From Alphaproteobacteria bacterium (GTDB taxonomy: Bacteria; Pseudomonadota; Alphaproteobacteria; Rhodospirillales; Rhodospirillaceae): a stretch of 64,000 nt of DNA. Location: assembly GCA_030835385.1 (NCBI GenBank), contig JAURPI010000047.1, positions 59,130 through 123,129 on the forward strand, in the 5' to 3' direction. Below the pieces are notes generated by a model. The model saw nothing but the letters and a program-made list of their open reading frames with translations, had not been told where the DNA came from and did not search any database. The position numbers and the translations under genes are program-made. This document shows, in pieces, positions 23,422-32,473 of the stretch (position 1 is the first letter of the stretch; every line of letters begins with the position of its first letter).

Positions 23422-24270
23422 ATGGAAACCGTTACTCGCTTCGCACCATCTCCAACCGGATACCTTCATATCGGCCACGCCTATTCGGCACTGATAAACT
23501 TTGATCAGGCCATTGCGGCTGGCGGCCATTTTCTCCTGCGCATTGAAGACATCGACCAGACCCGCTGCCGACCAGAGTATGAGGCAGCAATCTTCGAAGA
23601 TTTGGCCTGGATCGGCCTTACCTGGAAAGAGCCCGTCCTCCGCCAATCAGACCGTATGGCGTTGTATGAAACCCGTCTGGCTGAGCTAGAGAGTCGGGGT
23701 TTGGTGTATCGCTGCTTTAAATCGCGCAAAGACATCCAAGACGCCATGAGCGCGCCACATCACTCCCCTGTCGGTGCTTTCCGCAGCGGTCCTCTTGCAG
23801 CCATCGAAGAGCGAGACGCCCTTGCTGAAGGCAAGCCCTATGCCTGGCGCTTGTCTATGAGCGAAGCCGAAACAACGCTGGGCGATGCCTTCTCGACTCT
23901 CACCTTCGTCGAAGAAACAAAAACAGGACAGGTTGAATGCCCGGCCGATGCGGGGCACTTCGGCGACGTTGTGCTCGGCCGCAAGGACAGCGGTACAAGT
24001 TATCATTTATCATCCGTGATAGATGATGCAGAGCAAGGCGTCACTCACGTCACCCGTGGTAAAGACTTACGGGACGCCGCTGGACTGCATGTGCTGCTGT
24101 ACAAAATTCTAGGGCTAACACCACCGGTTTACCGGCATCACGACCTCATTCTAGGTGACGATGGCAAACGGCTTGCCAAACGCGATCATGCCGCGACCCT
24201 GAGAGCTATGCGGGAGAATAGTCTTAGCCCCAGCGATGTAAAGGCCCAGCTACCTATCGTTACGACCTAA
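23422..24270 (+). CDS. gluQ: Glutamyl-Q tRNA(Asp) synthetase
   Basis: Class I synthetase-like enzyme that attaches glutamate to the queuosine base of tRNA-Asp. It has 282 residues, corresponding to a GluRS catalytic domain without the anticodon-binding domain. The HIGH motif is at about residues 16-19, LLRIEDIDQTRCRPEY follows, and a KMSKS-like KRLAKR is near residue 250. The zinc-site CxC of the E. coli enzyme reads CFK here, so the zinc site is probably lost. The stop overlaps that of the convergent M24 gene. Confidence 0.9.
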   Translation: METVTRFAPSPTGYLHIGHAYSALINFDQAIAAGGHFLLRIEDIDQTRCRPEYEAAIFEDLAWIGLTWKEPVLRQSDRMALYETRLAELESRGLVYRCFKSRKDIQDAMSAPHHSPVGAFRSGPLAAIEERDALAEGKPYAWRLSMSEAETTLGDAFSTLTFVEETKTGQVECPADAGHFGDVVLGRKDSGTSYHLSSVIDDAEQGVTHVTRGKDLRDAAGLHVLLYKILGLTPPVYRHHDLILGDDGKRLAKRDHAATLRAMRENSLSPSDVKAQLPIVTT

Positions 24271-25679
24271 AGTATAACCAGCGCGTCGCTCATCGTCGCG
24301 AGTGGCTCATATCCGTCCTTGGTGACGGTGACTAAATCTTCCAGGTGGGTCGCGCCCCAACCAATTTCGACCTGGGGCAAATCTACCGTCAACGTCATAT
24401 TTTCCTTGAAAGTGTGATCTTCGCCCACGACGAAAGGTAATCCGTCGCGATAGGACTGATCCGTATGCTGTAGACCGACGGTATGAGGACTAACACCCAT
24501 TTCCCAACCAGACGGGCTGGCTTTCTTAACTGCAGCTGTCACCTTGTTTCTCAATTCGGAGTATTTTACGCCGGGGCGAATTAAATCGTGGGCCACTTCC
24601 CGTGCGAGAGTGGTCAGCCGGATACGCTCTTGCAATTCCTTAGGGGGCTCACCGACGCACCAGGTGCGGCCGAAATCACCGTGATAGAAGTTAATTTGAC
24701 TGACGGCATCCACCATCATCGCCTGACCTTCTACCACTTCACCGTGACGGAACCCCCCGATGGTACCGGACGCAATCCACATTGCTTTGGCGCCGCGTTT
24801 AGCTGCTTCCACAATGAAAATATTGTCGAAGTCGTTCTTGGTCATACCCACTTCTATTTGGGACAGCATCGCCATACATGCTTCTTGATTAGCCTGCGCA
24901 ATGCGCCGCATGTGGCCAAGCTCCACATCGGATTTAACCATGCGGATTTTGCGAAAGGTGTTATCGCCCGGCACGCACGAGACCGTATCTTGACCTAGAG
25001 CGTTAAGGATATCTGCGATGCGCATATCATCGACAGCCACCTTGCCGTTTATTAGACCAGCCTCGCGCAAGGCATGGACGAGCCCCCACTCAGGGGTAGC
25101 GGCCTTCCCGGTTTCCCAACGCTTCTCCAGTTCATACCAGCCCTTCTCGATATCGGTGAGGGCTTCCGTGTTTTCAGGCATGCGCATGAAGCTTCGGGAC
25201 TCGGGCTCTTGGCTCCATAGCTCGGGGTTGCTGTAGTACTCCCAACCGGCGGGTGATCCGTACGGAATTATCTCTGGGTGCTCTCTGTCGGCGTTGGCGA
25301 TAAACCAAAGATCCGACGACGAGACGACAAGAAACGAAGGTTTGTCCGGGTCGCGTGGCATAACGGCGAAGCTGGGAATGGCACGCAGCTTCTGCAGTTC
25401 GTAGGAAAAGTAATTGCCGAGGTAAAACACGTTCACCGGATTAAGAGCGACAATACCGTCAATGTTCTCGCGCTCCATAATCTCGTAAGCACGAGCTTTA
25501 TTGACGAGAGACCGGCCATCAAAATCTTCGCCAGGCACAGGTCCTGGTGCGACTAGGCCCCAATTGGCGTGTGCTTCTTTACCGCCAAGCATAGTGGCGC
25601 CGAGCATTCCGGCAGCCCCAGCGCCCATACCGGCGAAGAAGTCGCGGCGATCAATGGTCGGGTCAAACGGATCAGTCAT
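24267..25679 (-). CDS. Tat-exported M24-family metalloprotein (aminopeptidase P/creatinase fold)
   Basis: Probable periplasmic metalloenzyme of 470 residues. A twin-arginine signal (DRRDFFAGMGAG) is followed by a creatinase N-terminal-like domain and a C-terminal pita-bread M24 domain. Candidate metal ligands are Asp 324 (MMVDAVS), Asp 335 (HGDFGRTW), His 405 (VGLQHTD), Asp 433 (LTVDLP, where Glu is usual) and Glu 447 (HLEDL). ATG 25679 is chosen because AAGGA lies correctly spaced before it; an ATG nine bases upstream would sit on that site. M24 includes peptidases and other enzymes (creatinase, DddP-type lyases), so the reaction is open. It is the last gene of the receptor/VOC unit. Confidence 0.8.
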   Translation of the reverse strand: MTDPFDPTIDRRDFFAGMGAGAAGMLGATMLGGKEAHANWGLVAPGPVPGEDFDGRSLVNKARAYEIMERENIDGIVALNPVNVFYLGNYFSYELQKLRAIPSFAVMPRDPDKPSFLVVSSSDLWFIANADREHPEIIPYGSPAGWEYYSNPELWSQEPESRSFMRMPENTEALTDIEKGWYELEKRWETGKAATPEWGLVHALREAGLINGKVAVDDMRIADILNALGQDTVSCVPGDNTFRKIRMVKSDVELGHMRRIAQANQEACMAMLSQIEVGMTKNDFDNIFIVEAAKRGAKAMWIASGTIGGFRHGEVVEGQAMMVDAVSQINFYHGDFGRTWCVGEPPKELQERIRLTTLAREVAHDLIRPGVKYSELRNKVTAAVKKASPSGWEMGVSPHTVGLQHTDQSYRDGLPFVVGEDHTFKENMTLTVDLPQVEIGWGATHLEDLVTVTKDGYEPLATMSDALVIL

Positions 25680-25726
25680 TGTGTACATCCTTGTTGCGGC
25701 CTACCAAGGCCGGGGCTTTTTGCGGC

Positions 25727-26290
25727 CTACCACGGTCGGGGAATTCCCAGTTCAATTAGATTAACCAAAACACCGTCACGGTCACGGAACATCATTTCCC
25801 GTGTTTGCACTTCGGCCTCCGGATTTGGAAACAGCACCATGGGTGGTGAAATAAGTGGATATCCGGCAGCAACAACTTTCTCGGTTATGCCGTCAATGTC
25901 ATTGGTGATGAACACCACCGCAAAATCGCCGGTGACGGTATCTACTCTCTCCGATGGCTTAGGAAGAGGCGTACGGTCGTCACCAATAATTTCGTATATG
26001 CCGATATTGCCGATCAGACTATCGCTGGCTTGCAGGATTACGGCCTTAAGTCCGTATTCTTCAGTGCCCATGATCTCATTGATCCGGGGCCCCTCAACAA
26101 CAGTATCGACACGGGTCTTAAGTCCTAAAAGATCACGATAAAGCTTGAGGGATTCATCAAGATCCCGGACGAATATCGTTGCGCGGGTCATGGATGATAC
26201 AGTGTAACCGTCAGGCACCTCTTGGGTACGCGCGGTATTCGACGTCATAACGCCAAGCGTCAAACAGAGTGCTGTAACAAGCAGTCTCAT
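25727..26290 (-). CDS. Secreted VOC-fold (glyoxalase-like) protein, copy 1
   Basis: Signal peptide (MRLLVTALCLTLG, cleavage probably after about residue 22), then one VOC module of two beta-alpha-beta-beta-beta units. RATIFVRDLDESLKLYRDLLG opens the first and FVITNDIDG-like sequence the second (read here as VVFITNDIDG). It ends with the typical DGVLVNLIEL. The His normally present in the first strand as a metal ligand is absent (RATIFV). From ATG 26290 (AGGGAG upstream) it has 187 residues; a GTG nine bases earlier is less likely. It is a paralogue of the next gene upstream. VOC proteins are usually cytoplasmic, so export is unusual. Ligand or substrate is unknown. Confidence 0.8.
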   Translation of the reverse strand: MRLLVTALCLTLGVMTSNTARTQEVPDGYTVSSMTRATIFVRDLDESLKLYRDLLGLKTRVDTVVEGPRINEIMGTEEYGLKAVILQASDSLIGNIGIYEIIGDDRTPLPKPSERVDTVTGDFAVVFITNDIDGITEKVVAAGYPLISPPMVLFPNPEAEVQTREMMFRDRDGVLVNLIELGIPRPW

Positions 26291-26317
26291 AGGCGTCACT
26301 CCCTTCGAAAGGGAACC

Positions 26318-26962
26318 TTACTTCGTTTTCCGAACGCCAGCCTGCACAAGGTTCACCAGCACCCCATCGGGATCGCGGAACATCATCTCAACCGGTTGGA
26401 CCTCATATTCCTCCCGAATGATAAGCGGAACCGGCGGCGACACTATGGGATAACCCGCGGCCGTTATCTCCGCTGTCAGGCGATGGATATCATTGGTTGG
26501 AAACACCAGCGCAAAATCTCCCGTCCGGGTGTCCGGCGTTTGTTGCGAAGTTGGCGGCATCGTTTCATCGTTGTGCAGTTGGTATATACCAAGATTGCCT
26601 GACACAGACTCACCGGCCATCAGAACGGTGGCACGGAGCTCAAGCCCTTCTGTTCCCATGATGGCGTTGATCCCACTGCCCTTCCAGTAGTTGTCGAACA
26701 TTGGGCGCAAACCGAGAATATCACGATACAGTTTGAGGGATTCGTCAATATCACGGACAAAAATGGTTGCCCGAGCCAAGGGCGCAACATTCATGCCCTC
26801 TTGGAAAACGGTTGGGTTAGATGTCGGCACTACCCGCTCAATTAACGGCGTAACGCTGGATTCATCCTGCGCTTTTACCGGGACCGCGCCAAGAAAAAGG
26901 GCGGCAGTCAAAAGACCGCCGCCCAGATTCTTGAGAGTGGTCCGACTATTACGGACCCTCAT
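26318..26962 (-). CDS. Secreted VOC-fold (glyoxalase-like) protein, copy 2
   Basis: Protein of 214 residues with a signal peptide (hydrophobic segment about 14-28, ending VPVKA) and a VOC domain very like that of the neighbouring copy. Shared blocks are RATIFVRDIDESLKLYRDILG, EIMG/AIMGTE, TGDFALVF and MMFRDPDGVLVNL. The first-strand His is again missing and the last-strand Glu is replaced by Gln (VNLVQAG), so classical VOC metal binding is unlikely. The ATG is one base after the stop of the TonB receptor (TAA-A-ATG), so the two are almost surely translationally coupled. Confidence 0.8.
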   Translation of the reverse strand: MRVRNSRTTLKNLGGGLLTAALFLGAVPVKAQDESSVTPLIERVVPTSNPTVFQEGMNVAPLARATIFVRDIDESLKLYRDILGLRPMFDNYWKGSGINAIMGTEGLELRATVLMAGESVSGNLGIYQLHNDETMPPTSQQTPDTRTGDFALVFPTNDIHRLTAEITAAGYPIVSPPVPLIIREEYEVQPVEMMFRDPDGVLVNLVQAGVRKTK

Positions 26963-26963
26963 T

Positions 26964-29345
26964 TTAGTACCGTGCGGTTAGCGTAATTCCAAAGGTCATA
27001 CGCTCGCCAAGGTAAGCATTGTACGCAACGTTAGGCTGTTGAACAACAGCGTTCGACACATACTTCTCGTCAAACAGGTTCTTGGCCCAAAGCTGGATGC
27101 TATAACCATCCCCCTCGATTCCGGCGCTGGCATTGACGATGGTACGGCTTGGCACGATCGATAAGTTAACTGCTTCACCAAACATTTTAGACTGGTGAGC
27201 AAGGTCGGCACGGATGAAGTAATCCAGACCCATGTCGCCTGACAGCTCGCCTGTCCATTCGCCACCAAGTGTGGTTTGGAACTTGGACTGACGCTCCATC
27301 TGGTTGCCGCCGATGTCGCCGTTGGTATTACACACAACGTCATCACAAACGGCTGGGTCACGACCCCAACGGCCATCAATGGTGCCGTCTTTGTACTTGG
27401 CGTCGCCGTAGTAGACAGTGCCGTAGAAGCTTAGGTTTTCGTTGGCAGCGATAGCGCCGTCAATTTCAAACCCTTTGGAGCTCACGTCACCAACGTTACG
27501 AACGATACTGCGAGACAACGGATTAACGTTGCCTTCGTCAGCGGCCAGAATTTGAACGTTGGTCCAATCAACATAGAACAAGTTAGCGTTCAACTGGATT
27601 TGCCCGTTGTTAAACGTGTTCTTGGAACCGAGCTCATAAGTCCAGTTCTGGTCATCGTCGTAAGGGATGTTTTGAGGCAGCGTGGCTGCGGCGTTAAATC
27701 CACCAGACTTCACACCTTTACCAGCTGACGCGAAGAAAAGACTGTTTTCGTTCACGTCATACTCAAACGTCACTTTAGGTGTAAAGCTCTTGAAGTTGTC
27801 CGTATTAAAGGCACCCGCAAAGGCACCCAATCCACCTGTACCACCACCAGAAGCCGCTTCACCTTCGTTTTTCCGGTCACGAGAATAGCGCGCTTCGACA
27901 CCTAGACGGGCGCGATCATCCATGAAGGACAGGTTTAATTCACCAAAGACAGATCGGGTTTTGGTGATCGTCGTGATGTTTGACAGAGCAACCTGGAAGA
28001 TGAACTGACTGGCGTCAGTCACGTCAATTGGCGCCGTTGGTGTCGCTGTAAGAAGCGGCAGGGCACCGAAGTTAGACGTTCTGAAATCCGTGCTCTTAGC
28101 GTAGTAGAAGCCAAACGCACCATCGACGTTGCTGTCGTTATCGAAAACGATACGTGCTTCGTGAGAGTCAGTCTTGAAGTTGCCGATTGGGCCACTCTCA
28201 AACACACAGAATGGTACGAAGAAGCTACAACCCGGCAGCGTATCTTTGTAGCCAAAGGTTTTGGTATCGGCTTTGATTTGGCCGAATTGATACTGCAGCG
28301 TGAACTGGTCAGAAATGTCCCAGTTAACTGCTGCACGGATGAAATCAGTATCCAATTGCTGGGCATAACCACGTGGATCAATGGGGATCGCACGAGGCTC
28401 AAGTTCTCCACAGAACAAACGGAACCATTGGCCACCGCCGCCGAGACCGGAACCGGCCGGCCGGACATCTGGGTTGAACTGACCACAGTTCATGAGCTGG
28501 GCATCGGCATTGAGTTCGCCGAACCAGTTTTGCGCACTGTGCTCCCGGTTCTTATCGAGATGCATGTAGGAAGCATCGATTTGAATGTCTTCATTGGGCA
28601 GGAACTGAATCGACCCGCTATAAGTCGTGTCGTCCCAGCCGCCGAGGCGGTCATCTGTGCCTGGATCAAAATCGATATCCGCGAAAGGATGGCTGTTTTT
28701 CCAACTACCATCGAACTTGGAGTAATCAACCGAAGCACGGATACGAAGGGTATTTGGCACGATGGCACCCGACACACCAGCAGACGCATCAAAGCGACCA
28801 AAGCTACCAGCGGTCAGTTGACCTTCGGCCACCCACTCTTCTGTCGGCTTCTTGGAAATGTAGTTAACCGCACCCATAAAGGCGTTCCGGCCATAACGCG
28901 CGCTCTGTGGCCCTTTAACAACCTCAACACGTTCAATGTTGCCGAAGCCAAGGTCCGTTACGTAGTTCCGAGGCAGGTAAATACCATCAAGAAAAAACGA
29001 CACGTTCTGCTCGATACTACCGGCAACCTGGGTCGCACCACGAATAACCGGTGCGGTCGCGCCAGAGTTACCAAAATTCTCGAAGTTGAAGCCTGGCGTA
29101 TTCAAGGCAACGTCGGACATCGACACGATACCGCGCTTGTCCATATCCGCAGCCGTGAAGGCCGTAATGGAAATGGGAATGTCCTGGATCGACTCAGCCC
29201 GTTTACGCGCAGTAACGACGATTTCTTCTAACGCCATTTGCTGCGCGAAGGCGGGAGCACTATAGCCACCCGTTGTTGCTGCAATCGCCGCAACCGCGAA
29301 TACGGATGCTGTCGCAGCTGTTTTTTTCATGTGTTCTTTGAGCAC
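26964..29345 (-). CDS. TonB-dependent outer-membrane receptor (with VOC/M24 unit)
   Basis: Outer-membrane receptor of about 793 residues. A signal peptide (MKKTAATASVFAV region, ending PAFA) is followed by a TonB box-like EEIVVTARKR, the plug domain (IPISITAF to about residue 170), and a beta-barrel ending in an aromatic strand (MTFGITLTARY). GTG 29345 has GGGAGG nine bases upstream; ATG 29330 is an alternative. The type is common in sphingomonads and other alphaproteobacteria that take up diverse organic compounds, so an iron substrate should not be assumed. It heads the unit with two VOC genes and the M24 gene, and lies downstream of iclR. Confidence 0.9.
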   Translation of the reverse strand: MLKEHMKKTAATASVFAVAAIAATTGGYSAPAFAQQMALEEIVVTARKRAESIQDIPISITAFTAADMDKRGIVSMSDVALNTPGFNFENFGNSGATAPVIRGATQVAGSIEQNVSFFLDGIYLPRNYVTDLGFGNIERVEVVKGPQSARYGRNAFMGAVNYISKKPTEEWVAEGQLTAGSFGRFDASAGVSGAIVPNTLRIRASVDYSKFDGSWKNSHPFADIDFDPGTDDRLGGWDDTTYSGSIQFLPNEDIQIDASYMHLDKNREHSAQNWFGELNADAQLMNCGQFNPDVRPAGSGLGGGGQWFRLFCGELEPRAIPIDPRGYAQQLDTDFIRAAVNWDISDQFTLQYQFGQIKADTKTFGYKDTLPGCSFFVPFCVFESGPIGNFKTDSHEARIVFDNDSNVDGAFGFYYAKSTDFRTSNFGALPLLTATPTAPIDVTDASQFIFQVALSNITTITKTRSVFGELNLSFMDDRARLGVEARYSRDRKNEGEAASGGGTGGLGAFAGAFNTDNFKSFTPKVTFEYDVNENSLFFASAGKGVKSGGFNAAATLPQNIPYDDDQNWTYELGSKNTFNNGQIQLNANLFYVDWTNVQILAADEGNVNPLSRSIVRNVGDVSSKGFEIDGAIAANENLSFYGTVYYGDAKYKDGTIDGRWGRDPAVCDDVVCNTNGDIGGNQMERQSKFQTTLGGEWTGELSGDMGLDYFIRADLAHQSKMFGEAVNLSIVPSRTIVNASAGIEGDGYSIQLWAKNLFDEKYVSNAVVQQPNVAYNAYLGERMTFGITLTARY

Positions 29346-29494
29346 TGGTTCGGCCCTCCCTGGCCTTCACTTTCCCCAAACGAAATTTCGGCGCGAATAG
29401 TCCGCACCGAAGATAAAATTGTCAGGCGTTCCCATTATTCCTATTCATAAATTAACCGCGACTGAGAATGAGGAACAGCACCGAAATCAACTAT

Positions 29495-29507
29495 TTCACC
29501 AGGTGAA
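29495..29507. promoter_or_regulatory. Palindromic operator candidate before the TonB receptor
   Basis: A perfect 6+1+6 palindrome, TTCACC-A-GGTGAA, lies about 150 bases before the receptor start and just downstream of the best minus-strand -10 box. IclR regulators bind short palindromes of this kind, and iclR is the adjacent gene, so it is the obvious candidate for binding here. Confidence 0.45.
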
Positions 29508-29510
29508 TTA

Positions 29511-29539
29511 ATTATATATATCAAATACTTAAGTGTGAC
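29511..29539 (-). promoter_or_regulatory. Putative promoter of the receptor/VOC/M24 unit
   Basis: On the minus strand GTCACA (29539-29534) and TATAAT (29516-29511) are separated by 17 bases. The start point would fall on the TTCACC palindrome, so a bound repressor would block initiation. The -35 box matches the consensus at only four of six positions and overlaps the iclR stop. Confidence 0.35.
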
Positions 29540-30312
29540 TACGCACCGCTCTGGACCGCAGCCCAAGCCTCAGCAATGTCAGATGCGGTCGCCACGACCG
29601 ATTCTAAGTGCAATCTGGAGGCATCGGTCTTCGACACCGCGGACTTGAAATAGCGCACCGACAACACGCCGACCGGACGATTGCCGAGCATGATTGGCAC
29701 CCCCATCGCCGCATGAGTGTCATCGGTGGAGAGATAGCTGAAACCCTGCACGCGGGTTTCGCTGATCAGATTATCCACAACAGCGCGATCACGGAGAGAT
29801 TGTTCGAAGGCGTCCTGCGCTGGGGCTTCAAAGATCATATCGATCAAAACCTTGCGCTCGTGATCCGTGCATTGCGCAAGGTAGGCAAGACCTGCGGCAC
29901 TGTTGATCATCGGAACCTCATAGCCAATGGGGATCTTGACCAAAACAAGAGGCGTCAACGCATCCGTATGGGCGCGCACCACCATTTTTGTGCCGAGAGG
30001 CAAAGTTAAAGAAACAGGCCACTCGGTTTTCTCACAAAGCGCATCTAAACAGGGAATAGCGGTTTGCACCATCGACGCGTCTGCGCCGTAACCGTTACTC
30101 AAGACCCGCACTTTGCGCGTTAGCCAATAGGTAGCCGCGTCACTGCCTTTCACAACAAAGCCTTTGGTAATCAAGGTCTTTATCATCCGGTAGGCCGTAC
30201 CTCGAGGAAGGTCTGTGCGCTCGGCAAGCAGCGCAATATCCGCCCCGTCATGCGCATTGAGTACCTCGAGGAGATCTAATCCACGCTCTAGAGCTCGAAC
30301 CTGTTTGACCAT
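29539..30312 (-). CDS. IclR-family transcriptional regulator
   Basis: DNA-binding regulator of 257 residues. The N-terminal winged helix-turn-helix (DGADIALLAERTDLPRGTAYRMI split over residues 22-44) is followed by the GAF-like effector domain with INSAAGLAYLA and the late GVPIMLGNRPVGVLSVRYF. AGGAA lies upstream of the ATG. It is immediately upstream of and co-directional with the TonB receptor unit and probably controls it. The effector is unknown. Confidence 0.88.
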   Translation of the reverse strand: MVKQVRALERGLDLLEVLNAHDGADIALLAERTDLPRGTAYRMIKTLITKGFVVKGSDAATYWLTRKVRVLSNGYGADASMVQTAIPCLDALCEKTEWPVSLTLPLGTKMVVRAHTDALTPLVLVKIPIGYEVPMINSAAGLAYLAQCTDHERKVLIDMIFEAPAQDAFEQSLRDRAVVDNLISETRVQGFSYLSTDDTHAAMGVPIMLGNRPVGVLSVRYFKSAVSKTDASRLHLESVVATASDIAEAWAAVQSGA

Positions 30313-30387
30313 ACGTCTCGTTCCTAACGCAGTGACGCTGTCCCATTACAACGGGCGCTGCCCACTTTCCTCAGTCAGACGAACTTT

Positions 30388-30598
30388 TCAGTCGCCGACC
30401 ACACGATAGCCTCGACGACTTTGCACATAACTCCATGCACCAAAAAGCACAAGGTAAACCCCGCCAATCTGATAGGCACCCGCAATACCCACCGACTGAA
30501 TAAGTGCGCCGACAGCGAGCAACAAAACGATCGCAACCGCCTCAATCAAAACTGTCAGGGCTGATGTCGTTGTCGCTCGGCTTTCTCTGATCGGTCAT
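30388..30598 (-). pseudogene. Frame-disrupted small two-helix membrane protein
   Basis: An ATG at 30598, 14 bases after the upstream aminopeptidase stop, opens a frame that ends after 18 codons. In the frame one base over, a clean coding stretch runs to a TGA at 30388-30390. It has two hydrophobic segments (VAIVLLLAVGALIQSVGIAG and IGGVYLVLFGAWSY) and a basic tail (SRRGYRVVGD). Removing one base near the third codon joins them into a 69-residue protein starting MTIRESR. This is either a real frameshift, a sequencing error, or a gene starting at a rare codon. I do not recognise the family. Confidence 0.45.
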
Positions 30599-30612
30599 GA
30601 ATTGACTGCCTG

Positions 30613-32430
30613 TCAGATCGCACGCGTCGCCTCTGTGAGCCAGGACCCAACCTCTTCACTGACAAGCGGGGTTAGCGTGTCACGCACTCGCGTGTGATAT
30701 TCGTTGAGCCAGGTCTTTTCGGCGGCGGTCAACAGATCCACATCAACCAGTCGGAGATCAATGGGCGCCAGAGTTAGCGTTTCAAATTCAAACAACGGTT
30801 TTTCCGCGCCAGCGGGTGCCTCGCCCTGCCGCACAGCAACCAAGTTCTCAATACGAATGCCAAATTCGTCGGTCTTGTAGTAACCGGGTTCGTTGGACAC
30901 CACCATACCCTCTTTTAAAGGTGGCCCTAAACTTGCCTTGCTAATGCGCTGCGGGCCCTCATGAACACCGAGATACGCACCCACGCCATGGCCGGTGCCG
31001 TGATCATAGTCGACACCATCGACCCACAATGCTGAGCGAGCAAACCCATCGAGCTGCCCGCCAGAAGTGCCCTCAGGAAAACGGGCCGTTGCAAGAGCGA
31101 TATGACCTTTAAGAACCTGAGTGAAACGGCGGCGCTGTTCTTTGCTAGACGTGCCTATGGCAATCGTTCGGGTCACATCCGTCGTGCCGTCGAGGTATTG
31201 CCCACCGCTGTCTACCAAGTAAAGCATATTGCCCGTAATGGACGCGTCTGTGTCTGGGGTGGCGCGGTAGTGAACAATCGCTCCATTACCACCCGCACCA
31301 GAAATCGTAGGGAAGCTCAATCCCTGGAGCATGTTGTCGCACCGACGAAAACGCTCAAGTTCATCAGACGCAGAAATTTCGGTGAGCGTTCCCGTTTGCG
31401 CTTGTTGATCGAGCCAAGCCAAGAACTGAGTCAGAGCAGCACCGTCCCGAACATGAGCAGCGCGTACACCATTGAGCTCTGTTTCGTTTTTACAGGCTTT
31501 CGGTAAAGCGCAGGGGTCTTCAATTGAGTCCACTGTGAGGCCGGCAGCTTCTAGCCGGTCGACCGCCCACTGCGACACCGTTGCTTTATCAACTGCAACC
31601 GTTTTTGCGGTCTCATCCAACGCGTCGATTGCTGCACCCAAACCATCTGCCGGCTCCACGCACACATCATTACTGAGGTGCTCCAAGACTTCTGGAGTCA
31701 CCTTATCTTGATCGACAAATAGTGACGCCCTGCCGTCTGCAAACAACAAACCGGAGGCCAGAACAAGGGGTGTGTGCTCTACGTCGGCGCCGCGGACATT
31801 GAACAACCAACACAATGAATCTAGCGCAGTGACAAGAAGCGCGTCCTGACCTTCTTTGCGCAGTTCTTCAGCAATCTGCTCCCGTTTGCTTTGGTGGCTC
31901 TGGCCGGCCAGAGATATGGGATGAACCTTGATAGGCGCGCGCGGCCGCCCGGGCTGATCAGACCAAACGGCGTCAATTGGATTGGATGGCAAGGCAACCA
32001 ACTCCGCACCAACTTTCTCACAGGCCTCACGATACCGTTTGACTTGATCTGGGGTGTGGAGATGAGGGTCGTAGCCAAGCTTTTGGTTCGCACTTAAGGT
32101 CACGCGCAACCAAGTCGCGAGCGGTTCTTCGGTAATATGCTTAAAATCGTAAAGGGTTTCGTCCGCTTGATCACGGACCTGCAATGTATACCGGCCATCA
32201 ATAAACAAAGCCGCCTGATCGCTCAAAATCACGGCCAATCCAGCCGAACCCGTAAAATCCGTTAACCAGGCCAAACGTTCAGCATAAGGCGCAACAAACT
32301 CACCTTGGTATTCGTCCCCACGGGGCACCAAACAGCCATCAACACCTGCAGCCGTGAGGTGGGCCCGTAGCGCCGCCAAGCGGTCCGCCGGGGATGGTGA
32401 AACATACTCATCTTGTGTGTTGTTCGTCAT
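30613..32430 (-). CDS. Xaa-Pro aminopeptidase, M24B family
   Basis: Cytoplasmic metallopeptidase that removes an N-terminal residue before proline. It has 605 residues, the long three-domain form related to eukaryotic aminopeptidase P1. Two creatinase-type N-terminal domains are followed by the catalytic domain. The metal ligands are visible: Asp in LVDSGG and TTDVTR, His in HGVGAYLGVHEG, Glu in EPGYYK, and Glu in GIRIENL. No signal peptide is seen. It is probably co-transcribed with prmA upstream (43-base gap). Confidence 0.92.
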   Translation of the reverse strand: MTNNTQDEYVSPSPADRLAALRAHLTAAGVDGCLVPRGDEYQGEFVAPYAERLAWLTDFTGSAGLAVILSDQAALFIDGRYTLQVRDQADETLYDFKHITEEPLATWLRVTLSANQKLGYDPHLHTPDQVKRYREACEKVGAELVALPSNPIDAVWSDQPGRPRAPIKVHPISLAGQSHQSKREQIAEELRKEGQDALLVTALDSLCWLFNVRGADVEHTPLVLASGLLFADGRASLFVDQDKVTPEVLEHLSNDVCVEPADGLGAAIDALDETAKTVAVDKATVSQWAVDRLEAAGLTVDSIEDPCALPKACKNETELNGVRAAHVRDGAALTQFLAWLDQQAQTGTLTEISASDELERFRRCDNMLQGLSFPTISGAGGNGAIVHYRATPDTDASITGNMLYLVDSGGQYLDGTTDVTRTIAIGTSSKEQRRRFTQVLKGHIALATARFPEGTSGGQLDGFARSALWVDGVDYDHGTGHGVGAYLGVHEGPQRISKASLGPPLKEGMVVSNEPGYYKTDEFGIRIENLVAVRQGEAPAGAEKPLFEFETLTLAPIDLRLVDVDLLTAAEKTWLNEYHTRVRDTLTPLVSEEVGSWLTEATRAI

Positions 32431-32473
32431 AGATTGAAGCTAAGGGGACAGTTCGGAAGTTGCAACGGCCCGG

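Noticed and set aside
28161..29231. Long plus-strand open frame (356 codons) inside the TonB receptor
   Set aside because: It is antisense to a clear receptor gene and has no recognisable domain; it is a shadow of codon bias.
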